Of a stretch of 7,559 bases of DNA, positions 1 to 4,755 are shown piece after piece. Made by a program: the position numbers and the translations under genes. Location: positions 1-7,559 of the forward strand of contig QFBQ01000053.1 in NCBI GenBank assembly GCA_003265885.1. The letters run 5' to 3'. Each line of letters opens with the position of its first letter. The first letter of the stretch is position 1. The DNA comes from Candidatus Marinamargulisbacteria bacterium SCGC AG-343-D04 (lineage in GTDB: Bacteria; Margulisbacteria; Marinamargulisbacteria; GCA-2716485; GCA-002719695). The notes beneath the pieces were generated by a model. The model was not told where the DNA came from and searched no databases. It saw nothing but the letters and a program-made list of their open reading frames with translations.

Positions 1-1
1 C

Positions 2-433
2 GTGAAAGGAGGGATATCCTTTATTTCTTTAAACCATTATATAGATTTTCTTTCGTATCATCCGTGCTTTTTTATGGGAAAAATTGAAATTAGATCCAGA
101 AAATTAAAATTTCCATTTGGCGATGCACAGCATTTGTACTTAATTTATCCTTATGAGGATGAAATCTCGGCAGAGATTCAGTGGCGAATAGTAAGGGCGG
201 GCCCAGAAAATCAAAATGTCTTGTTAGGAGATATTCGAGTTGTCGATACAAAATATAATGATCGATCAATTGATTTCGATTTTTTAGGTGACCATGTATC
301 TAGAGAACTGTTTTCTGGATCGAAAAATGAGACGATCCAAAAGGTTCTTCTGATGCGAGAAGAAATGATGCGAATTAATGAAGAACGATTTGATTATAAT
401 ATTCCTTTTCTGGAAGGGATTATTGGCGGTTAG
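2..433 (+). CDS. Hypothetical protein, family not recognised; 5' end uncertain at window edge
   Basis: I do not recognise this protein. The frame is open from base 2 to a TAG at 431-433 (143 codons if read from GTG at 2). A very strong Shine-Dalgarno-like run, AAAGGAGGG, lies at 5-13, which argues against GTG at 2 as the real start. The first ATG in frame is at 74 (MGKIEIRSRK). Between them an in-frame ATT at 23 lies about 10 nt after the GGAGG core. The gene may also begin upstream of the window. The middle (about residues 25-95) alternates hydrophobic and polar residues as beta strands do (LYLIYPYED, EIQWRIVRAG, NVLLGDIRVVD, SIDFDFLGD), followed by a helical charged segment (KVLLMREEMMRINEER). 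No signal peptide or membrane segment is obvious. A small beta-barrel domain of PilZ type is conceivable, but I see no RxxxR or DxSxxG motif, so I do not claim it. The same frame stays open after the TAG as far as 550. Confidence 0.45.
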   Translation: MKGGISFISLNHYIDFLSYHPCFFMGKIEIRSRKLKFPFGDAQHLYLIYPYEDEISAEIQWRIVRAGPENQNVLLGDIRVVDTKYNDRSIDFDFLGDHVSRELFSGSKNETIQKVLLMREEMMRINEERFDYNIPFLEGIIGG

Positions 434-550
434 TGTGGGGGGCATAATTGGCCTATTTTGAAAAAAAATGTTGATGATGTGGGGATGATCTCTGATGATG
501 ATATTGTGAAAACAATGGGGTTGATTGTGAAGCATTTTTTAGCAGGGTAG
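434..550 (+). pseudogene. Fragment resembling the C-terminal part of serine racemase/threonine dehydratase catalytic domain
   Basis: Directly after the TAG at 431-433, the same frame is open for 38 codons to TAG at 548-550. The peptide contains NWPILKKNVDDV followed by ISDDDIVKTMGLIVKH. Fold-type II PLP enzymes of the serine racemase/threonine dehydratase family carry, late in the catalytic domain, a segment of the form WPIIRDLVDD, then a short strand and TEDEI, then a helix with LVWER. W, P, I, V, D, D, D, I and L align at the same spacing without gaps, and most other positions are conservative. The segment that would normally follow in this family (an E-P-[ST]-[AG]-G-like stretch) is not recognisable, and neither is the PLP-lysine region. 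The upstream 143 codons do not look like this fold. I read it as a degraded remnant or a deletion junction. The alignment is from memory of the family and short, so chance similarity remains possible. Confidence 0.33.
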
Positions 551-579
551 GGAGGGTAAATTTTATTTTTGCTTAATAC

Positions 580-607
580 TTGCTATACCTTTGATATAAT
601 GTATAAT
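580..607 (+). promoter_or_regulatory. Candidate sigma70-type promoter
   Basis: TTGCTA at 580-585 and a perfect TATAAT at 602-607 are separated by 16 bp. A second TATAAT overlaps at 595-600, without a good -35 at normal spacing. Transcription would start near 614. This is 400 nt upstream of the ankyrin gene and just upstream of two terminator-like hairpins, so it may drive a short RNA or a leader rather than the ankyrin gene itself. In AT-rich DNA, TATAAT occurs often by chance. Confidence 0.4.
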
Positions 608-734
608 AAATGCGTAATAAATGTGTAATTAATATGAAATTTCGATTTATTAAAAAGGAATAGTTTTGCAGATAATATTATTAAATCTATTAAAATCATA
701 TACATCCAATAGAACGTTCTCTACAGGGCATTCT

Positions 735-764
735 CGTTGGGGATGGAACCCACCGCATTTTTTT
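735..764 (+). terminator. Intrinsic terminator-like hairpin with T-tract
   Basis: The arm CGTTGGG (735-741) pairs with CCCACCG (749-755), leaving one T-C mismatch and a 7-nt loop. Seven T residues follow at 758-764, after CA. It is one of the few GC-rich spots in a very AT-rich stretch. With the promoter at 580-607 it would bound a transcript of about 150 nt. Confidence 0.45.
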
Positions 765-797
765 CTCTTTATAACATCAATTTAACATTGTTTAGTA

Positions 798-827
798 GTA
801 GCTCTTTTAATGTCGAGCTACATTTTT
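798..827 (+). terminator. Intrinsic terminator-like hairpin
   Basis: GTAGCTC (798-804) and GAGCTAC (815-821) form a perfect 7-bp stem with a 10-nt loop, followed by ATTTTT (822-827) and, after AGAG, a second T-run (832-836). It could end transcription from the 580-607 promoter if the first hairpin is read through, or act as an attenuator ahead of the ankyrin gene. Confidence 0.45.
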
Positions 828-1005
828 AGAGTTTTTCATACGTAATAGCGTAAAAAATATATATCAACATTTTTATACTAGAAAAATTTTAGCTCTACAT
901 CAGGTTAGGAGAGCTTGTGTTGATAAAAAAAATCAAAACATAACAATTGTAATTAAAAATTTTTAAGGAGATAAACACAGCATCTCATTTTTAATAGAGA
1001 AGCTT

Positions 1006-1011
1006 AAGGAG
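1006..1011 (+). promoter_or_regulatory. Ribosome binding site of the ankyrin gene
   Basis: AAGGAG lies 8 nt before the ATG at 1020, which is ideal spacing and fixes this start. A second copy of the same octamer TAAGGAGA occurs 41 bp upstream (AAGGAG at 965-970) without a usable canonical start codon. Confidence 0.8.
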
Positions 1012-1019
1012 AAATAAAT

Positions 1020-3392
1020 ATGAGAAATATTGGAGAAACTAGAAAGCCCACTCAATTGGCACTACAATCTACAGCACAAGTAAGATTCGGTGCAACTACT
1101 CGTGCACAGGCTGTTAGAGCTGATAATGGAGAAATGAAAAATAAGCATGATTACGATCATAAAGTGGGCGAAATTTTATGGGCTCATTACATAAAGCCAA
1201 GGCATAAAGCTGCAAAAGTAATTCAAGCACAATTCAGAGTTTTTATGCAGTGGCCTGAATGTGTTTTTACTCAAGATCGTGTAAAACCGGATAGCTCGGA
1301 GGTTGTTTGTGTCCAAAAAAGTTCAATAGAATGTGTATATCTTAAAAATATGATGACTCTAATGGGTGGTGTCTCTGTTGACAATATGGGGGATATTCGT
1401 TGTGCCGTAACATCCAGAAAATTGCAGGACCTTGAACCGGATTATTATCGAGTAGAGGGAAAGAATGTTGAGGTTTTAACTGGGGATCAAGAGGTAAGTA
1501 TGATTCTTTCAAAAGGCGCTGAGTATCGATGTGATTTTAGAGGAAATACAATTGAATATCGCTCTAATAGAGTTATTTTTGATGCTATGAAAAGAGAAGA
1601 CTTAGCGACTCTGGAACACTTTACACGTCATTGTGATGAAAAAGATTTATCTATTTTCCATGAGTCCTTGGATAAAAGTTCTTATAAAACGTTAACATAC
1701 TCTTGTTTGTTTGGGGCAGTACAAGCAGCAAAACCTGAGATGGTCAAAATGTTACTTGAAAATGGGGTTGACCCATCTAAAGATTTAGGATTTGTGAGAA
1801 AAGATGTATTTGGAAATGTGGTTTATTCAGAACCTATTTTGATTAGAGCTATATACAATGAAAACCTTGATATAGTTCAAATGTTACTTGACCAAGGGGT
1901 TGATCCATCTAAAGATTCAGGATTGGTGGAACAGGATGAAGAAGGAAATATTGTTTCAGGATCTTGTTTGTTTCAAGCAATAGTAACTAGAAATACTACC
2001 AATGTTCGTTTATTACTTGCCAATCGGTTTGACCCATCTAAAGATTTAGGATCGGTGAAAAAAGATGGATCAGGAAATGTGGTTTATTCAGAATCTAGTT
2101 TGTTTCGTGCTCTAGTAAATGAAGATCTTGATATAGTTCAAATGTTACTTGAAAATGGGGTTGACCCATTTAAAGATTCAGGATTGGTGCAACAGGATGT
2201 AGAAGGAAATGTTGTTGAGTATCAATACCAATCTTGTTTGTTTTTTGCAGTACGAAGAGGAAAACATGAGATGGTCAAAGTGTTACTTGAAAATGGGTTT
2301 GACCCATCTAAAGATTTAGGATTTGTGAAAAAAGATGGATCAGAAAAGGTTGTTTATTCAGAATCTAGTTTGTTTCGTGCTATAGCAAATGAAGATCTTG
2401 ATATAGTTCAAATGTTACTTGAAAATGGGGTTGACCCATCTAAAGGTTTAGGACTTGTGAAAAAAAATGGATCAGAAAAGGTTGTTTGTTCAGAATCTAG
2501 TTTGTTTCGTGCTATAGCAAATGAAGATCTTGATATAGTTCAAATGTTACTTGAAAATGGGGTTGACCCATCTAAAGATTTAGGATTTGTGAAAAAAGAT
2601 GGATCAGAAAAGGTTGTTTGTTCAGAATCTAGTTTGTATAGAGCAATATGTAAAAAAGATGCTAACATTGTTCGTTTGTTACTTGAAAATGGGGTTGATC
2701 CATCTAAAGACTCCGGTAAAGTAATTCAAGCTTTAAATCTTTGTAAATATTCTTCTATAGGGGCAGCTATTTGGTTCAATGATAAGACAATGGTTGAATT
2801 GATTTTTAATCATTTAACGATGAAAAATATTTCTTTGAAAGACAAATCCAACTTGTTTAGTTCGGTAAAGGTAAATAATTCTGAAAAATATCTTAAGAAA
2901 ACATCTTTATTGTACTTTGCTGTAGCAAATAATCTTCCTGATGTGGTTATCAAATTACTTGAAAGAGGAGTTACTCTAGATAAAGATCTCGGAAATATAG
3001 ACGTACAAGATGAAAGTTCAGGGCGTGTTGTTATAACCAGCTCTGTGTTCGTAGCGATTCGCCAGAGATTTTTTAAAATTTCACTTCTTCTCTTTGCACA
3101 ATTTCAAAAAGAAGGTATTAGACTGGATAGTTATCCAGTAAGAAGTGAATCATTAGGTCGAGATACTACAAACACTAGTTGTTTGACAATGCTGGAAAAA
3201 AGTCCGCATTTTAAAGTTGATGAGAATCAACACCAGGTTCTTTTTGTGATTGATAGAAATGGGCAAGATAAGAATGATTTGCTTGAATTTCAAAGAAGAC
3301 ACCAAGAGTTGAGGTTCGGGGACTACTTAAAAGCATGGGTATGGAGGGGAGATCTCTTAATGCTGATACTGGATCGGTGGAACAGGATGTAG
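1020..3392 (+). CDS. Ankyrin-repeat protein with N-terminal IQ-like motif (main part, frameshifted near its 3' end)
   Basis: The first 220 or so residues are not a family I recognise. Residues 62-78 form a basic helix with an IQ-like motif (AAKVIQAQFR). A divergent ankyrin-like helix pair follows around residue 188 (VIFDAMKREDLATLEHF). From about residue 226 come ankyrin-type units of the form S-C/S-L-F-x-A-[IV]-x-x-x-[DN]-x-[DE]-[IM]-V-x-[ML]-L-L-E-N-G-V-D-P-S-K-D. The period is about 44 residues rather than the usual 33, because the loop after each helix pair is about 11 residues longer (LGFVKKDGSEKVVYSES type). I count about eight good units to residue 560, then two to four weaker ones to residue 700 (for example SLLYFAVANNLPDVVIKLLERG). 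Ankyrin repeats bind other proteins, and large ones are frequent in bacteria that live in eukaryotic cells, so a host-directed role is an inference. No signal peptide or membrane segment is seen. The start is supported by AAGGAG 8 nt upstream. The last 20 or so residues (AWVWRGDLLMLILDRW...) are out of frame: the true continuation is the overlapping frame at 3335-3766. Confidence 0.88.
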   Translation: MRNIGETRKPTQLALQSTAQVRFGATTRAQAVRADNGEMKNKHDYDHKVGEILWAHYIKPRHKAAKVIQAQFRVFMQWPECVFTQDRVKPDSSEVVCVQKSSIECVYLKNMMTLMGGVSVDNMGDIRCAVTSRKLQDLEPDYYRVEGKNVEVLTGDQEVSMILSKGAEYRCDFRGNTIEYRSNRVIFDAMKREDLATLEHFTRHCDEKDLSIFHESLDKSSYKTLTYSCLFGAVQAAKPEMVKMLLENGVDPSKDLGFVRKDVFGNVVYSEPILIRAIYNENLDIVQMLLDQGVDPSKDSGLVEQDEEGNIVSGSCLFQAIVTRNTTNVRLLLANRFDPSKDLGSVKKDGSGNVVYSESSLFRALVNEDLDIVQMLLENGVDPFKDSGLVQQDVEGNVVEYQYQSCLFFAVRRGKHEMVKVLLENGFDPSKDLGFVKKDGSEKVVYSESSLFRAIANEDLDIVQMLLENGVDPSKGLGLVKKNGSEKVVCSESSLFRAIANEDLDIVQMLLENGVDPSKDLGFVKKDGSEKVVCSESSLYRAICKKDANIVRLLLENGVDPSKDSGKVIQALNLCKYSSIGAAIWFNDKTMVELIFNHLTMKNISLKDKSNLFSSVKVNNSEKYLKKTSLLYFAVANNLPDVVIKLLERGVTLDKDLGNIDVQDESSGRVVITSSVFVAIRQRFFKISLLLFAQFQKEGIRLDSYPVRSESLGRDTTNTSCLTMLEKSPHFKVDENQHQVLFVIDRNGQDKNDLLEFQRRHQELRFGDYLKAWVWRGDLLMLILDRWNRM
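1203..1253 (+). other. IQ-like (calmodulin-binding type) motif within the ankyrin protein
   Basis: Residues 62-78 read HKAAKVIQAQFRVFMQW. The eukaryotic IQ consensus is IQxxxRGxxxR, usually preceded by AA. Here AA, I68, Q69 and R73 are at the expected places, while the G is V74 and the final R is W78. It is a partial motif in a basic helix; a chance match is possible. Confidence 0.4.
1678..2710 (+). repeat. Array of ankyrin-coding repeats, period about 132 bp
   Basis: The anchor sequence TGTTACTTGA (end of the second ankyrin helix) or its close variant begins at 1750, 1882, 2011, 2143, 2281, 2413, 2545 and 2677. Spacings are 132, 129, 132, 138, 132, 132 and 132 bp, all multiples of three. 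Units are not all alike: one type reads SSLFRAIANEDLDIVQMLLENG, another SCLFxAVxxxxxEMVKxLLENG, and these alternate in the first half. This points to duplication of pairs as well as of single units. Weaker coding repeats continue to about 3110 and reappear after the frameshift at 3377. Confidence 0.85.
2281..2676 (+). repeat. Three nearly identical tandem 132-bp copies
   Basis: Copies at 2281-2412, 2413-2544 and 2545-2676. Over most of their length they differ at only a few positions (for example AAAGATTTAGGATTT against AAAGGTTTAGGACTT, and GTTTATTCA against GTTTGTTCA). The last copy diverges after TCTAGTTTGT at about 2636. The parts encoding helix, turn and loop are all included, so each copy adds one complete ankyrin unit. 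The high identity implies recent duplication or gene conversion. Confidence 0.85.
3326..3334 (+). other. Probable frameshift position in the ankyrin gene
   Basis: The upstream frame reads TTA AAA GCA here. The downstream ankyrin frame is one base back (CTT AAA AGC). Adding one A to the four-A run at 3329-3332 would give a continuous reading (DYLKSMGMEGRSLNADTGSVEQD) joining both parts into about 915 residues. The downstream frame is open back to 3287, so the change lies between 3287 and 3392; the A-run is the most likely place. Either a real one-base deletion or a sequencing error fits. Confidence 0.6.
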
Positions 3393-3766
3393 AAGGAAAT
3401 ATTATTTCAGAATCTTGTTTGTTTAAAGCAATAGTAACTAGAAATACAGATATTATTAAATTGTTGCTTATAGGATTGGCGGATGATATAAAGAATATAA
3501 ATTTTTCACTTTTTCGTTACCTTGTAAAGGCAATGGGGGACCATGAAGAGGTTTCGAGTCTTCGTTCTGTTGTTGTGATCGAAGAGTCAGAAACGGATCG
3601 AAATGAAGTGTTTTTTGATACTAAAAATGATACAACCTTTTTTAGAGATGAGTTTGTTTTTCTTATTAGAAATGGGGAGTATCCAGGCTACGATATCCGA
3701 ATGATCAATGGAATAGAAACACCTGTTTCCAAACCGGACAAGGTGCTTTCGAACAATTTATGTTAG
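3335..3766 (+). CDS. C-terminal part of the frameshifted ankyrin-repeat protein
   Basis: This frame encodes one clear ankyrin unit of the same family as the gene upstream: SVEQDVEGNIISESCLFKAI, then VTRNTDIIKLLL. It overlaps the end of the upstream frame by 58 nt in another phase. Its DNA at 3377-3447 differs at only 4 of 71 positions from 1926-1996 inside the main gene, which shows both parts belonged to one repeat protein. After the repeat comes a unique C-terminal tail of about 95 residues, rich in acidic residues and phenylalanine (TFFRDEFVFLIRNGEYPGYD), with no domain I recognise. No good ribosome binding site precedes ATG 3335, so separate translation is doubtful. I therefore treat it as the severed 3' end, not as an independent gene. 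Confidence 0.65.
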   Translation: MGMEGRSLNADTGSVEQDVEGNIISESCLFKAIVTRNTDIIKLLLIGLADDIKNINFSLFRYLVKAMGDHEEVSSLRSVVVIEESETDRNEVFFDTKNDTTFFRDEFVFLIRNGEYPGYDIRMINGIETPVSKPDKVLSNNLC

Positions 3767-3774
3767 TGTTGCGC

Positions 3775-3981
3775 TTAATTTTGGCCTAAAACAGCAGATC
3801 TCATAGCACTATCTATACTAGCAGCACTCGCTTTATTATTTGCTTTATTAGTATTTGTGGCATTTTCAGTGTGTGTTGGAAACTTTCTTGTTTTTTTTTC
3901 GTCAGCTCTTTGTGCAAAAGTTTTGCCTCTGAGCCCTGTGCCTTTACTTATGCCTCTATTTACCATTCTTCTTAAAGCCAT
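3775..3981 (-). CDS. Small basic hypothetical protein (uncertain)
   Basis: A 68-codon frame on the minus strand, convergent with the ankyrin gene and ending 8 bp beyond that gene's stop. The product is basic at its N-terminus (MALRRMVNRGISKG) and low in complexity toward the C-terminus, rich in A, N, T, S and K. It has no hydrophobic core, signal peptide or motif I recognise. The nearest Shine-Dalgarno-like sequence (AGGGA on the minus strand) is about 11-12 nt from the start, which is weak. Codons are mostly the A/T-rich ones used by the neighbours. It could be a real small protein, a fragment of a lost gene, or chance. Confidence 0.25.
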   Translation of the reverse strand: MALRRMVNRGISKGTGLRGKTFAQRADEKKTRKFPTHTENATNTNKANNKASAASIDSAMRSAVLGQN

Positions 3982-4082
3982 GCTTTAATAGTTCCCTAAT
4001 TCAGACAAAAATAAACATATAGTGTTGGTGTAGAAGAAATTTTTATAAAAAACATTTAAAATATAAAATATTGGTTTGATAG
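3982..4082. other. AT-rich spacer without a gene
   Basis: No coding signal on either strand. This is where the N-terminal half of the Fic gene should be. The Fic frame has a stop (TAG) at 4080-4082, and I find no Fic N-terminal sequence in the other frames. Confidence 0.5.
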
Positions 4083-4559
4083 CTTGTCTTTTTAGCCATT
4101 CATCCGTTTCAAGATGGGAATGGTAGGTTATCACGTGTTTTAACGACGCTTTTTTTACTAAAAAATGGTTATGGTTATGTTCCATACTGTTCGTTAGAAT
4201 CAATTCTAGAAAAGAATAAAGCCGACTACTATCGCGCATTAAAAGCCACCCAAACAAGTCTTAAAACGAAGCCAAACTATCAGCCCTGGCTTGATTTTTT
4301 CTTTTCTTCACTTAAAAAACAACAAGAATTGTTAATGAAGATGAAGGATCAGTACGTGCTTCCGTTAACAAAGGTTCAGCGGGATATTATTGAATATGCA
4401 AAGATAGAACCCTCATTTCAAAATTCTATGATCGTAGAAAATTTAGGCATGAATAGGAATACTGTGAAAGCAAATTTAGCTCGTTTAGTAGAGCTAAATA
4501 TTTTGAGAAAATCAGGCGTTGGAAAAGGTACCTGGTACAGTTTGGAAAACAAAATCTGA
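4083..4559 (+). pseudogene. Fic-domain protein, 5'-truncated remnant (Fic core motif plus winged helix)
   Basis: The frame opens after the stop at 4080-4082 and runs to TGA at 4557-4559 with no ATG, GTG or TTG near its beginning. Codons from 4101 read HPFQDGNGRLSR, an exact match to the Fic active-site signature HPFx[DE]GNGRxxR (catalytic His, then the ATP-phosphate-binding loop). The preceding residues LVFLAI fit the helix end normally found before it. After the core come FLLKNGYGYVPYCSLE, the DYYRAL helix, PWLDFFFSSLKKQ, and a C-terminal winged helix-turn-helix (IVENLGMNRNTVKANLARLV; GKGTWYSL) typical of one class of Fic proteins. Fic enzymes usually transfer AMP to Ser, Thr or Tyr hydroxyls. 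The helices N-terminal to the signature, including any inhibitory helix, are missing, so the protein cannot be a working Fic enzyme. A short product of 76 residues from TTG 4329 would contain only the winged helix and could in principle still bind DNA. Confidence 0.85.
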
Positions 4560-4577
4560 GGGAGAATAATTGATTAT

Positions 4578-4600
4578 AATGTTTAAAAAATAAACATTTT
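4578..4600 (+). terminator. Inverted repeat after the Fic remnant, possible weak terminator
   Basis: AATGTTTA (4578-4585) and TAAACATT (4591-4598) are perfect 8-bp arms around AAAAA, and T residues continue to 4600. It begins 19 bp after the Fic stop. With only one G-C pair per arm it would be a weak terminator. It could instead be an operator-like palindrome upstream of the mur operon. Confidence 0.3.
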
Positions 4601-4706
4601 GAGACGTCAGGAAGACAGATTGTTCACAATTGGAACGAGAGTTAATTCTAGAAAGAACGAATCTATTAAAAATGAAATAGAAAATAGGAATCTAGAAAAA
4701 AACTAA
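4587..4706 (+). other. Short open frame in the murC leader (doubtful)
   Basis: Open from 4587 to TAA at 4704-4706. A TTG at 4620 has AGGAAG at 4609-4614, 5 nt upstream, giving 28 residues (LFTIGTRVNSRKNESIKNEI...). It is charged and helix-like with no recognised relative. It may be a leader peptide, a remnant or chance. Nothing else is seen in 4601-4732. Confidence 0.15.
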
Positions 4707-4732
4707 AAAAGCTAAAAAATTAGGACTTTTTC

Positions 4733-4741
4733 TGTTAAAAT
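4733..4741 (+). promoter_or_regulatory. Possible extended -10 promoter element before murC
   Basis: TGTTAAAAT at 4733-4741 fits an extended -10 (TGnTAnAAT-like). There is no recognisable -35. The start point would fall about 8 nt before the murC ATG, leaving only a weak GAAG (4748-4751) as a ribosome binding site. murC may thus be expressed from further upstream or with a very short leader. Confidence 0.25.
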
Positions 4742-4755
4742 TGTATTGAAGTACT

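Larger units (their letters stand above)
551..1019. other. Gene-poor stretch with hairpins and small open frames
   Basis: No convincing gene on either strand. Besides the promoter and two terminator-like hairpins listed separately, it holds four minor items. (1) A perfect 10-bp palindrome AGAACGTTCT at 711-720. (2) A 39-codon frame at 666-785, starting TTG, preceded by AAAAAGGAA at 652-660 and containing RWGWNPPHFFLF; it has no recognised relative and its end overlaps the first terminator-like hairpin. (3) A hairpin AGCTCT (891-896) / AGAGCT (910-915) with a 13-nt loop and no T-tract. (4) An orphan Shine-Dalgarno-like AAGGAG at 965-970 with no ATG, GTG or TTG after it. The sequence TTGATA at 920-925 could be a -35 for the ankyrin gene, but no -10 stands at a good distance. 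TATACT at 874-879 is another possible -10, without a matching -35. Confidence 0.5.

Noticed and set aside
284..535. Minus-strand frame of 83 codons rich in His, Asn and Ile
   Set aside because: It lies opposite the plus-strand frame 2-550 and has a composition expected of a shadow; no ribosome binding site or motif.
738..757. tRNA T-arm-like hairpin on the minus strand
   Set aside because: The loop TTCCATC does not fit TTCRANY, and no acceptor stem, D-arm or anticodon arm could be found around it.
735..764. T-box antiterminator-like sequence (GGGATGGAACC...CCGC)
   Set aside because: It recalls AGGGTGGNACCGCG, but the match needs insertions, no specifier stem I is seen in the short upstream stretch, and the next gene is not an aminoacyl-tRNA or amino-acid gene.
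1750..2700. CRISPR array as explanation of the regular repeats
   Set aside because: The 132-bp units are coding, nearly all lengths are multiples of three, and there are no short repeats with unique spacers.
3326..3333. Programmed -1 frameshifting at C-TTA-AAA-G in the ankyrin gene
   Set aside because: The heptamer does not fit the standard X-XXY-YYZ slippery form and I see no obvious downstream stem-loop. A one-base deletion or sequencing error is simpler.
3985..4257. Minus-strand frame of 90 codons
   Set aside because: It covers the opposite strand of the Fic signature, which is clearly the coding strand there.
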